A stretch of 31,109 nucleotides of DNA, taken from contig JAJDTQ010000241.1 of assembly GCA_022827045.1 (NCBI GenBank), positions 1 through 31,109 on the forward strand, read 5' to 3'. Source of the stretch: Candidatus Binatia bacterium. Lineage in GTDB: Bacteria; Desulfobacterota_B; Binatia; UBA9968; JAJDTQ01. The notes beneath the pieces were generated by a model. That model had not been told where the DNA came from. It ran no database searches and saw nothing but the letters and a program-made list of their open reading frames with translations. A program made the translations under genes and the position numbers. Shown here piece after piece: positions 16,119-24,137 of this stretch; the stretch's first letter is position 1, and each line of letters opens with the position of its first letter.

Positions 16119-17822
16119 CTACCTCTCGATGCGGATCCGCGTGAAGTCCTGGAACCAACTCTGTGCCTGGATGAAGCCCTTGACGTGGGCGGCCAGTCCG
16201 CGGGGATTCATGTCGTGGACTACCCACACCCACACCGCGTTGTCCACCAGGTAGGAGTGCAGCTCGCCGAGACGCTTGTTTTGTTCCTTAGTCTCGAACG
16301 CGTCCAGCGCGTTCCGCGCGAGTTGGTCCGCCTTGGCGTCGGAGAAGTGGCCCCAGTTGTAACCCTTGACGCGGTTCTCGCTGTGATAGGTCTGGCCGAT
16401 GAGGCCGAACACCGGGTACTGGATCGACCAACTGTAGTTGATGGCGTCGACGCCCTTGTTGAGGTCCCCTTCGGCCCCCGCGAAACGCCGCGACCGCAAC
16501 GCTTCCCAGTCCACGGTGGAGAGGGACATGTTGATGCCGACGTCGCGGAAGTTCTCCTGGATGAACTCGTTCATGGGCAACGGCTGCATCTGGCCGGAAC
16601 CGGCCGCGGACATGGTCACGTTGACGTTGACGGGGTTGCTCTTGCTGTAGCCGGCGTCCGCCATCAGCTTCCGGGCGCCGTCCGGGTCGTACTTGACCTT
16701 GAAGGTGGGGTTGCCGAACCACGGATGGTCCGGGGTCACCATCCCCTGCGCCGGCACGGCCAGCCCGCCCAGGAACTTCACCAGGTTTTCGCGGTCGATG
16801 GCCAGGTTGGCGGCCTTGCGGATGCGGATGTCGCTGAACGGCGAGCTCTTCAGATGACTCACCATGTAGGGCCAGATGTGCGGGTAGACGTTGGTGGTCA
16901 CCTGCATGCCGGCCCCCTTCACCGTGGGGACGGCGTCCGGCGGCAGCGCCTCCACCAGGTCCACCTGCCCGGACAGCAGCGCCGAGACCCGCGTGTTGGC
17001 GTCCGGCATGGGGCGCAGGACCATGCGGTCGTGCTGCGGCACCATGGACTTGTTCCAGTAGTTGGCGTTGCGCACCAGCTCGGCTCGGTTGCGCGGAACC
17101 AGCAGCACGAGCTGGTAGGGTCCCGTGCCCGACGGCTCGAAGGCGACCTTGGTCCAATCGCGGCCGAGCTTCTCCCACTGCCGCGGACTGGAGTAGAAGA
17201 TGTTGACCAGCTCGTAGAGCAGGGTGCCGTTGGGCCGTTTCGTGGTGACTTCCAGGGTGAAGTCGTCCACCGCCCGGGCGCTCTTGACGCTGACCAGCCA
17301 GTTGGCGGCGTTCCGCGCCTGAAGCCGGTCGTAATGCGCCGCGTTGGGGTTCATGGACTTTTCGAAGTTCCACAGGACATCGTGCGCCGTGAACTGGCTG
17401 CCGTCATGGAACTTGACGTCGTTGCGCAGTTTGAAGGTCCAGCGGTTCCGGTTCTTGGGGTCCACCGACCAGCTCGTGGCAAGGTTGGGAAGCAGTCCCG
17501 AGGGTTTGTCGGCCTGGGACAGGTCCCACGTCAGCAGCGCGTCATAGATGGACCGGTTGATGAACCGGCCGCCCTCCGCGCCGCCGCTGGCCTGTCCGGT
17601 GGTGACCGGAATGTCCGACAAGGTCATGGCGATACGGAGCACCTTCTCCCCGCTCTGGCCGTACGCCATTCCCGCCGGCCATGCGAGCGCTCCCGCGCCC
17701 ACCGCCATCATCTTGAGCAGCGTCCGTCGCTGCAGGGTACCGTCGATCACGCCGGTGAAGTTCGAAGATGCAGGTTCCGGTGAAGCGACGGCCATCGACT
17801 CTCTGTCACGCAGTGAAGTCAT
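16119..17822 (-). CDS. Peptide-type ABC transporter substrate-binding protein, Tat-exported
   Basis: 567 residues (SBP_bac_5 / DppA-OppA family). Start ATG at 17822 with a near-perfect AAGGAGGA SD; a 13-codon upstream extension lacks support. It has a long twin-arginine signal: R32-R33 in QRRTLLK, followed by the hydrophobic MMAVGAGALAWPAGMAYG, so it is exported folded to the periplasm. Family motifs: DALLTWDL, LATSWSVD, WTFKLRNDVKFHDGSQFTAHDV, and the FSDIRIRKAANLAIDRENL region. First gene of the five-gene transporter operon, with its own promoter at 17883-17910. The family binds peptides, but also opines, glycosides and many other small molecules. Confidence 0.94.
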   Translation of the reverse strand: MTSLRDRESMAVASPEPASSNFTGVIDGTLQRRTLLKMMAVGAGALAWPAGMAYGQSGEKVLRIAMTLSDIPVTTGQASGGAEGGRFINRSIYDALLTWDLSQADKPSGLLPNLATSWSVDPKNRNRWTFKLRNDVKFHDGSQFTAHDVLWNFEKSMNPNAAHYDRLQARNAANWLVSVKSARAVDDFTLEVTTKRPNGTLLYELVNIFYSSPRQWEKLGRDWTKVAFEPSGTGPYQLVLLVPRNRAELVRNANYWNKSMVPQHDRMVLRPMPDANTRVSALLSGQVDLVEALPPDAVPTVKGAGMQVTTNVYPHIWPYMVSHLKSSPFSDIRIRKAANLAIDRENLVKFLGGLAVPAQGMVTPDHPWFGNPTFKVKYDPDGARKLMADAGYSKSNPVNVNVTMSAAGSGQMQPLPMNEFIQENFRDVGINMSLSTVDWEALRSRRFAGAEGDLNKGVDAINYSWSIQYPVFGLIGQTYHSENRVKGYNWGHFSDAKADQLARNALDAFETKEQNKRLGELHSYLVDNAVWVWVVHDMNPRGLAAHVKGFIQAQSWFQDFTRIRIER

Positions 17823-17882
17823 GGTCGGTCCTCCTTTTTGACCTGACACAATATGAAACACCCTGTGATCTCGACTGCGGCC

Positions 17883-17910
17883 ATCATACTCCGATGGGGA
17901 GGGGGGTCAA
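17883..17910 (-). promoter_or_regulatory. Strong sigma70-type promoter for the second transporter operon
   Basis: On the minus strand, TTGACC (17910-17905), a 16-bp spacer and TATGAT (17888-17883). Both hexamers match the consensus in 5/6 positions. It lies about 60 bp upstream of the Tat-exported binding-protein gene, which makes that gene the head of a separate transcript from oppABC upstream. Confidence 0.7.
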
Positions 17911-18030
17911 GGGCGGTTTGGCGAGGCATTACGTTTCCGGCCAGCGTCCGTGAGCGCGATTCGATCGCCCTCGAGGTCGTGGCTGACCATGTTGTGGTTC
18001 GGGAGGTCGTTCCGGAAGAGGACGACTCGG

Positions 18031-18927
18031 TTATCGTTGCTTGGGGTCCAGTGCGTCGCGCAGGCCGTCGCCCAGGAAGTTGAGGCTGAAGAGGGTGGCA
18101 GCGAGGAACGTAGCCGGGAAAATCAGGGTCCACGGCTGGGTTTCCATCTGGGTCGCGCCCTCGCTGATCAGCACCCCCCAGCTCGTCATGGGCTCCTGGA
18201 TGCCGAGGCCGAGGAAGCTCAGGAAGCTCTCGAACAGGATGGCGCGGGGAACGGTGAGGGTGGCGAAGACCACCACCGGTCCCAGGACGTTGGGAATGAC
18301 GTGCCGAAGAACAATCCACATGGACGGCGCGCCCATCGCCCTGGCCGCCTCGACGAACTCCCGGCGCTTGATGGAAAGGGTCTGCCCGCGGACGATCCGC
18401 GCCATGTCGAGCCATTCCACCATGCCGATGGCCACGAAGATCAGCACGACGTGGCGGCCGAAGTAGACCATCAGCAGAATGACGAAGAACATGAAGGGAA
18501 GGGCGTAGAGGATGTCCACGAACCGCATCATGACGGAGTCGGTGACGCCGCCGAAATAGCCGGAGACGGTGCCCCACGCGATGCCTACGAGAACGCTGAC
18601 CACCGACGCCGCGAGCCCGACGGCGAGTGAAATGCGTCCGGCGTACAGGGTGCGCAGGAAGAGGTCCCGGCCGTTGGCGTCGGTGCCGAACAGGTGTCCC
18701 CCGGCGAGGCTGGGGCCGGTGCCGATGGCGTCCCAGAAGATCTCATCGATGGCGTAGGGCGAGAGCATCGGCACGGCGATCGCGAGGACGGCGAGGACGC
18801 CGAGGGTGACCAATCCGGCCATGGCGCCGCGGTTCCGTCGCAGTTGCGCGGCGGCGTCGCGCCAGGGACTGCGGCCCTCGGCCGCGGTGCTCCACCGGGT
18901 TTCCGGGTGCGTCACGGGGCTATCCAT
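18031..18927 (-). CDS. Peptide-type ABC transporter permease (OppC-like), first set
   Basis: 298 residues. DppC/OppC layout: cytosolic N-terminus, the periplasmic LFGTDANGRDLFLRTLYAGR motif, six helices, and EAA loop FVEAARAMGAPSMWIVLRHV. It overlaps the preceding OppB-like gene by 8 bp. No ATPase gene follows: 208 bp later comes the independent operon of the second set. This permease pair probably uses ATPases encoded elsewhere, possibly those at 12054-14155. Confidence 0.94.
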   Translation of the reverse strand: MDSPVTHPETRWSTAAEGRSPWRDAAAQLRRNRGAMAGLVTLGVLAVLAIAVPMLSPYAIDEIFWDAIGTGPSLAGGHLFGTDANGRDLFLRTLYAGRISLAVGLAASVVSVLVGIAWGTVSGYFGGVTDSVMMRFVDILYALPFMFFVILLMVYFGRHVVLIFVAIGMVEWLDMARIVRGQTLSIKRREFVEAARAMGAPSMWIVLRHVIPNVLGPVVVFATLTVPRAILFESFLSFLGLGIQEPMTSWGVLISEGATQMETQPWTLIFPATFLAATLFSLNFLGDGLRDALDPKQR

Positions 18928-19846
18928 GGGAGCGCACCCTCGGGTCCAGGACCCCGTACAACAGGTCCACCGCGAGATTGAGGACGATGATCAGGGAGCC
19001 GTAGGTGACCACGACCCCCATCACCAGGGTGTAGTCGCGATTGAGGGCGCCCTGGACGAAGTAGCGGCCGAGGCCCGGGATGCCGAAGATCTGCTCGATG
19101 ACCACGGAGCCGGTGACGATGGCGGCGGTGGCCGGCCCGAGGTAGGAGACCACCGGGGTGAGCGCGTTCTTGAGGGCGTGGCGGAAGACGATGCGCCGTT
19201 GCGTCAGCCCCTTGGCGCGGCCGGTGCGGATGTAGTCGGCGGACAGCACCTCGATCATGCTGCCCCGGGACAGCCGCGCGATGTAGGCCACCTGCGGCAG
19301 CGCCAGGGAGATCACCGGCAGCAGTAGGTGGCGCACGCCGCCATCGCCCAGACCGCCCACGGGCAGGAGGTTGAGGTAGACGCCGATGACCAGCGACAGC
19401 AGCGGCGCCACCACGAAGTTGGGCACCGCGATGCCGGTCATGGCGACGCCCATGACCAGGTGGTCCGCCACGGAATTGCGGTGCTGGGCGGCCCAGGCGC
19501 CAAGACCGACCCCGGCAAGAACCGCCACGGCCATGGCCCACAAGCCGATCTTGAGCGAAACCGGAAAGCCGGCGGCGATCAGCTCGGTGACGGTGAAGTC
19601 GCGGTACTTGAAGGACGGGCCGAAGTCCCCGCGCGCGAGGCCCTTGAGGTAGCGGACGAATTGTTGCGGCAGCGGCTCGTCGAGATGGTAGACCCGGTTC
19701 AGGTTGGCCGAGATCTCGGGCGGCACCACCCGCTCACGGTCGAAGGGTCCGCCCGGCGCCAAGCGGATCATGAAGAATGCGATGGCGATGATGATGAACA
19801 GCGTCGGCACGGCCGACGCCAACCGCCGTATCACATAGGTCCACAA
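18920..19846 (-). CDS. Peptide-type ABC transporter permease (OppB-like), first set
   Basis: 308 residues. It begins WTYVIRRLASAVPTLFIIIA, then RLAPGGPFDRER, as in E. coli OppB (family: APGGPFxxER). EAA loop: DYIRTGRAKGLTQRRIVFRH. Late motif: IPGLGRYFV. The start appears to be TTG at 19846. No ATG fits upstream, and a GTG four codons in (19834) is an alternative. It lies 48 bp after the oppA stop and overlaps the oppC-like gene by 8 bp. Confidence 0.94.
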   Translation of the reverse strand: MWTYVIRRLASAVPTLFIIIAIAFFMIRLAPGGPFDRERVVPPEISANLNRVYHLDEPLPQQFVRYLKGLARGDFGPSFKYRDFTVTELIAAGFPVSLKIGLWAMAVAVLAGVGLGAWAAQHRNSVADHLVMGVAMTGIAVPNFVVAPLLSLVIGVYLNLLPVGGLGDGGVRHLLLPVISLALPQVAYIARLSRGSMIEVLSADYIRTGRAKGLTQRRIVFRHALKNALTPVVSYLGPATAAIVTGSVVIEQIFGIPGLGRYFVQGALNRDYTLVMGVVVTYGSLIIVLNLAVDLLYGVLDPRVRSHG

Positions 19847-19894
19847 GGGAGGTCCACGGTCTCCGGCGGGCCTTGTGGGAAGGACCCCGGCCGA

Positions 19895-21517
19895 TCAGGG
19901 CACGAGCGACAGATACCGCGTCGGGTGCACGTCCATGACATTGTCCTTCCACCCCTTGACCCGCGGGCTCACCAGGTGCTGGGTCGTGTAGTGGTAGATG
20001 GGGATGATGGGGAGGTCCTTCAGCAGGATGCTCTCCGCTTTCTGCATGAGCTTCGCCCGTACTTCCAGGTCGGTTTCGATCTCCGCCTTGCGCATGAGCG
20101 CGTCGTACTCGGAGTTGCCGTACCCCGCGGGGTTCATGGTGCCCACGTCGCCCTTGAGCAGCTCCAGGAAGGTGTTGGCGTCGTTGTAGTCGCCGATCCA
20201 GCCGGCCCGGAGCACGTCGAACTGCCTGGCCTTCCGGGTCGTCAGGTAGACCTTCCATTCCTGGTTGAAGAGCTCGGTCTGCACGCCCAAGGCCTTCTTC
20301 CACATTCCCGAGATGGCGATGGCTATGCGCTTGTGGTTGTCGCTGGTGTTGTACAGGATCTGCACCTTCAAAGGGTTGTCCTTCGAGTATCCCGCTTCGG
20401 CGTAGAGCTTCTTGGCCCGAGCGAGACGCTCGGCTTTGGACAGTCCCTTCCAGGGCACCGTGGCTCCCGCGTACCGATTGACGCCCGGAGGGACCCAGGC
20501 GTAGGCGGGGATTTCGCCGCCCTTGGTGACCTTGCCGGTGAGGATTTCCCGGTCGATCGTCATGGCCAGTGCGTTGCGCAGTCCCGGCCGGTCGCGGAAC
20601 GGCGCTTTCGTCAGGTTGAGGGCGTAGTAGTAGGTGCCGAGATAAGCGGTGTTGTGGAACTGATCGGCGAGGTTCTTCTCCACCCACGCGATCTGGTCGG
20701 GGGGCACGTCATAGGTGATGTCCAACTCGTTGCTTCGGAACCGCTTGAGCTCGGTGCTCGTGTTCTCCGTGGGGTGGAAGACCACCGCTTCGATACGCAC
20801 GTTGGCCGCGTCCCAATAGTGCGGGTTGCGCTCCAGGCGGATGTGGCTCTGGGGCACCCATTCGGTCAGACGGTAGGCGCCGTTGGAGACCAGGTTGCCG
20901 GCCCGGGTCCACTTGTCTCCGTGGCGCTCCAGCGTCTTGGGATGCACGGGATACGCGTGAGGGTGCGTGAGCATGCCGATGAAGTAGGGCGTCGGCGCCT
21001 TCAGGGTCACCTTCAGGGTGTGCGCGTCAACGGCTTCCACCCCGAGCCGGTCCAGTTCCTTGACCTTGCCTTTGGTGATCTCCTCGCCGTTGGCGATGGG
21101 CCAGAGGATGAAGGCGTAGCCAGAGCCCACCGCCGGATCCACACCCCGCCTCAATGCAAAGACGAAGTCGTGAGCCGTGACCGGATCGCCGTTGGACCAC
21201 TTGGCGTTCTTGCGCAGGCGGAACGTGTAGACCTTGCCGTCGTCGCCCAGGGTCCAGCTCTCCGCCACGCCCGGGATCAGGGAACCGTCCGCGGCTTCCG
21301 CCACGAGCCCCTCGAAGAGGTCGCGCTGGATGCCGGCAGCGGGAACTCCGGACGACTTGTGCACGTCCAGGGTCTCGGGTTCCGCGCCGTTGCCCCGCTG
21401 GAGGGTGTTCTTGGCAGCGTAGGCGGAGGAAACGCCCAGCAGCAGCAGGACGGAGAGGAGGATGACCGGCGTTCGGGTGGATATTCCGGGGCGATGCCTT
21501 GCGGATTCTTCAAGCAT
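19895..21517 (-). CDS. oppA: Oligopeptide ABC transporter substrate-binding protein (OppA-like)
   Basis: 540 residues. Sec signal peptide: hydrophobic TPVILLSVLLLLGVSSAYA with a likely cut after A34. Mature OppA features: EPETLDVHKSSG, DLFEGLV, LRKNAKWSNGDPVTAHDFVF, RDRPGLRNALAMTIDRE, the WKVYLTTRKARQFDVLRAGW block and GYGNSEYDALM. These fit the E. coli OppA/MppA branch of SBP_bac_5. ATG with GGGAGG SD. It heads the oppA-oppB-oppC set. The 238-bp upstream gap carries a pair of 10-bp direct repeats around a -10-like hexamer, so expression is probably regulated. Confidence 0.93.
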   Translation of the reverse strand: MLEESARHRPGISTRTPVILLSVLLLLGVSSAYAAKNTLQRGNGAEPETLDVHKSSGVPAAGIQRDLFEGLVAEAADGSLIPGVAESWTLGDDGKVYTFRLRKNAKWSNGDPVTAHDFVFALRRGVDPAVGSGYAFILWPIANGEEITKGKVKELDRLGVEAVDAHTLKVTLKAPTPYFIGMLTHPHAYPVHPKTLERHGDKWTRAGNLVSNGAYRLTEWVPQSHIRLERNPHYWDAANVRIEAVVFHPTENTSTELKRFRSNELDITYDVPPDQIAWVEKNLADQFHNTAYLGTYYYALNLTKAPFRDRPGLRNALAMTIDREILTGKVTKGGEIPAYAWVPPGVNRYAGATVPWKGLSKAERLARAKKLYAEAGYSKDNPLKVQILYNTSDNHKRIAIAISGMWKKALGVQTELFNQEWKVYLTTRKARQFDVLRAGWIGDYNDANTFLELLKGDVGTMNPAGYGNSEYDALMRKAEIETDLEVRAKLMQKAESILLKDLPIIPIYHYTTQHLVSPRVKGWKDNVMDVHPTRYLSLVP

Positions 21518-21589
21518 GTCCGAGGCCTCCCAAGGGTATGGACGGTTAATTGGTGGTGCACTGACACAAAGGTCAACGCACTACATGTG

Positions 21590-21629
21590 GTTGTTTAACA
21601 GGCTAGCATACCACATTTTGTTGTCTAAC
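21590..21629 (-). promoter_or_regulatory. Direct-repeat operator pair around a -10 hexamer upstream of oppA
   Basis: On the minus strand GTTAGACAAC (21629-21620) and GTTAAACAAC (21599-21590) share 9 of 10 bases and start exactly 30 bp (three helical turns) apart. TATGCT (21610-21605) lies between them without a good -35. The layout suggests a regulator binding two tandem sites on one DNA face. An ATGTGG/CCACAT inverted pair is interleaved. Confidence 0.45.
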
Positions 21630-21755
21630 CGCGCAGGCCCGGAGGTTTCGGACGGCGGCCGGCTGTTCGTCGCGGGAACCCGGGAAGGTTGGAAAGGGCG
21701 CGGTCGGAGGGGATTCAAGGGATGAACGGTATCCCGTGGCTCCGCCCGCTCCGGT

Positions 21756-22571
21756 TCAAAAGCCGGGAACGGCCGGCTTCGGGCTCTCGGGAAACAGACC
21801 GTGTTTGGTGAGGAACTCGATCATGAAGCGATCGAACAGCCAAGGCTGCTCAATCTGGCAGGCGTGCCCCGCGCCGGGCAGGACCTTCATCTCACAACCG
21901 GGTATGCGTTCCTGCAGCGCGGCCGCGGTGGGGTGGGAGTTGTCCTCGCTGCCGCTCAGGATGATGACCGGACAGGAGATGCCCGAGTGATGGCCTTCAG
22001 GCTCCGGCGCCTGCATAGCTCGAAACTGGTGGAGGATGGTATCGACATCCGCGAAATCGTTGCGTTCCGCGAACAGGTTGGCGAAGAAATGCGCCATCGG
22101 CGTCACGCGAAATGCAGGGCTCAGATCCTCGAACGTGTAGGCCCAGCGATAGCCGATGCCCTTGGCGCCGTAGGCGGCGATGCGCCGGGCGGCGAACGCC
22201 TTCTCGGGCGTGTACCCCGTTCCCGAAAGGATCATCGCCGCCGTCCGGTCGGGATGCTGGTGGTACATGTAGGGACTGAGGGACGATCCCACCGAGCAGC
22301 CCACCAGGATGGCGGTCTCTCCGGGAAAAGCGTCGTCCACCGCCTCCCAGCACGCCGCCGCCATGTCATCCATGGTCAGACCGGCCCCGGCCTTTGGCGA
22401 CCGGCCGTACCCCGGAATGTCGATGGCGATGCACCGGAACCACGTCGACAGATGTGCCATCTGGAAGATCCAGCACGACTGATCCATCGGGTTTGGATGG
22501 ACGAACGCCATCACCGGCCCGATGCGACCCATGCGTTCGTAGTAGAGCGGTCCGTCTATGTGGTTGGCCAT
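21756..22571 (-). CDS. Alpha/beta hydrolase, paralogue B
   Basis: 271 residues, about 80% identical to paralogue A by hand alignment (roughly 53 differences). The triad is conserved: S93 in GCSVG, D210 in SGSEDNSHP, H236 in GAGHACQIEQP. The cap segment around residues 115-145 is the most divergent part, which may alter substrate choice. It starts 36 bp after the HicB-like gene and lies upstream of oppA on the same strand. No signal peptide, so cytoplasmic. Substrate unknown. Confidence 0.88.
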   Translation of the reverse strand: MANHIDGPLYYERMGRIGPVMAFVHPNPMDQSCWIFQMAHLSTWFRCIAIDIPGYGRSPKAGAGLTMDDMAAACWEAVDDAFPGETAILVGCSVGSSLSPYMYHQHPDRTAAMILSGTGYTPEKAFAARRIAAYGAKGIGYRWAYTFEDLSPAFRVTPMAHFFANLFAERNDFADVDTILHQFRAMQAPEPEGHHSGISCPVIILSGSEDNSHPTAAALQERIPGCEMKVLPGAGHACQIEQPWLFDRFMIEFLTKHGLFPESPKPAVPGF

Positions 22572-22607
22572 GATGTGCCCCCAAGCTGTGCCGCTGAACC
22601 GGTCACG

Positions 22608-23036
22608 TCATGCCGCGTGAGACTCGACGACGAGTTCCCGGCCGAGGACGCGTAGCGCTTTGTGAATCCGGTTGGCGGCCGTGTGGTGCCGTGGATCGAG
22701 CATCCGGCGTACGACTTTCTCGTCGACGCCGAGACGCTGTGCAAATGCGTTGCGCGACAGACCGCTGGCGCGTAACGCGAGCACGAAGGCGGCCTTTGCT
22801 GCCATATCGGGCGGTACAGCGATCAGATGTTCGCCGGTACGTCGTCGGCTCGGCGTTGGGATCGGCTCGTCGTCGTCAACGCGGCCAGCGACGGCTTCTT
22901 CAAGTGCGTCACGCGCTTCAATAAGCGCTGCCGCTTGGTCAGTGCCGGACGTGAGACACTCGGGGAAGTCCCGGAAAGAGACCACGATTTCCCCCGAAGG
23001 GTCGGCTTGGAGTCTGGCTGGATAACGAAACTGCAT
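22608..23036 (-). CDS. HicB-family antitoxin-like protein (orphan)
   Basis: 142 residues. The N-terminal half (FRYPARLQADPSGEIVVSFR, then DFPECLTSGTDQAAALIEARDALEEAV) is the HicB partial RNase H fold that neutralises HicA mRNA-interferase toxins. The C-terminal half (AFVLALRASGLSRNAFAQRL, then GVDEKVVRRMLDP) is a helix-turn-helix DNA-binding domain. No HicA-type gene (a short basic protein with a GSHH motif) can be fitted in the 31 bp upstream or 36 bp downstream. It therefore appears to be an orphan, perhaps now acting as a repressor of the flanking hydrolase genes. Confidence 0.85.
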   Translation of the reverse strand: MQFRYPARLQADPSGEIVVSFRDFPECLTSGTDQAAALIEARDALEEAVAGRVDDDEPIPTPSRRRTGEHLIAVPPDMAAKAAFVLALRASGLSRNAFAQRLGVDEKVVRRMLDPRHHTAANRIHKALRVLGRELVVESHAA

Positions 23037-23067
23037 GACAATCTCTTAGGACAGTTCTGTCCGAATA

Positions 23068-23865
23068 TCAAGTGCGGTCTCCGGGAAACAGGCCGTGCCT
23101 GGCGAGGAACTCGATCAGGAAACGGTCGAACAGCCAGGGCTGCTCGATCTGGCAGGCATGTCCCGCGCCGGGCAACACTTTCAGCTCGCAGCCCGGTATT
23201 TGTTCCTGCAGGGCGAACGAGCGTGGATGGGCGTTGTCCTCGCTGCCGGTGAGGATGATGACCGGGCAGGCGATGCCGGAGTAATGGCCCTCGGGCTCCT
23301 GTTCCTGGAGCGCCCCGAATTGGTGACAGATCGTGTCCACGTCCGCGAACTCGTTGCGTTCGGTGAACAGGTCTGCGAAGAAATGGGCCAGCGGAGTGGC
23401 ACGGAACGCCGGGCTCAGGTCCTCGAAGGTGTACCTCCAGCGAAAGCCGATGCCGTTGGCGCGGTAGGTTTCGATGCGCCGCTGGAAGTTGCTCTTATCG
23501 GTCGAATACCCCTTGCCCGACAGGATTATCGCCTTCGTACGGTCGGGCCGCTGGTGATACATGTAGGGGGCGATGGCCGATCCCACCGAAGAACCTACCA
23601 GGATGGCGGCCTCCCCGGGCATCGCGTCGTCGATGGCCTCCCAGCACGCCTCCGCCATGTCATCCATGGTCAGCCCCGCCCCGGCCTTCGGCGACCTCCC
23701 GTACCCCGGGATGTCGATGGCGATGCACCGGTACCAAGTCGACAGGTGCGCCATCTGGAAGATCCAGCACGACTGATCCATCGGGTTCGGATGGATGAAC
23801 GCCATCACGGGCCCGGTGCGACCCATGCGTTCGTAGTAGAGCGGTCCGTCTATGTGGTTGGCCAT
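23068..23865 (-). CDS. Alpha/beta hydrolase, paralogue C
   Basis: 265 residues, a close paralogue of the copies at 11181 and 21756. S93 lies in GSSVG (the residue before the nucleophile is Ser instead of Cys), D210 in TGSEDNAHP, and H236 in GAGHACQIEQP. The C-terminal tail is 6 residues shorter. The cap region (KGYSTDKSNFQRRIETYRAN) is again the variable part. GGGAGA SD. A perfect TATAAT and a GCAAAC/GTTTGC palindrome lie just upstream, so this gene probably starts the hydrolase C - hicB - hydrolase B transcript. Confidence 0.88.
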   Translation of the reverse strand: MANHIDGPLYYERMGRTGPVMAFIHPNPMDQSCWIFQMAHLSTWYRCIAIDIPGYGRSPKAGAGLTMDDMAEACWEAIDDAMPGEAAILVGSSVGSAIAPYMYHQRPDRTKAIILSGKGYSTDKSNFQRRIETYRANGIGFRWRYTFEDLSPAFRATPLAHFFADLFTERNEFADVDTICHQFGALQEQEPEGHYSGIACPVIILTGSEDNAHPRSFALQEQIPGCELKVLPGAGHACQIEQPWLFDRFLIEFLARHGLFPGDRT

Positions 23866-23887
23866 CGTGTCTCCCGGGGGTGTCGAT

Positions 23888-23915
23888 GCAAACAGCGTTT
23901 GCGAAGGGAATTATA
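23888..23915 (-). promoter_or_regulatory. Promoter and operator upstream of hydrolase C
   Basis: On the minus strand a perfect TATAAT lies at 23915-23910. Seven bases downstream, at the expected transcription start, is the palindrome GCAAAC-agc-GTTTGC (23888-23902). The half-sites resemble LacI/PurR-family operators (GCAAACGTTTGC), though with a 3-bp centre. The -35 is poor. This looks like a repressor-controlled promoter. Confidence 0.5.
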
Positions 23916-23931
23916 GCCAATAGTCACAATC

Positions 23932-24137
23932 TCAGAAGATATCGGGGTGGTGCTTCACTATCAGATCGTGGATGGCTGGAAGGGACTTGCGCAGTTGAGG
24001 AGGTTCTTGAGGACTCAATACGGATTCTTCCCGGCCATCCCCGATCGCTTCCAACTCGTCAAAAGCGCATAGGCGTCTTTGGTCGTGAGTTTGTTGACGA
24101 CTGAATTCAATAGGACAAGGAATATCGGATCGACCAT
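23932..24137 (-). pseudogene. Small conserved-looking gene split by a one-base frameshift
   Basis: The ATG at 24137-24135 overlaps the stop of the upstream 60-residue gene (TGATG). The frame reads MVDPIFLVLLNSVVNKLTTK then DAYALL and ends at a stop at 24015. Near the A-run 24061-24064 the plausible coding moves to another frame: DELEAIGDGREESVLSPQEP, ending in HHPDIF with a stop at 23932. One extra T in that run would join them as DAYALFDELEAIGDG, a smooth acidic protein of about 68 residues. No family is recognised. The shift may be true decay or an assembly error. Confidence 0.5.

Noticed and set aside
19328..21598. 756-codon plus-strand open frame opposite oppA/oppB
   Set aside because: Antisense shadow of the minus-strand oppA and oppB genes; no motif, spans two real genes and the promoter region.
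22823..23071. 82-codon minus-strand frame overlapping hicB, considered as a possible HicA
   Set aside because: It lies inside the HicB coding region in another frame and lacks the HicA double-stranded-RNA-binding motif with GSHH.
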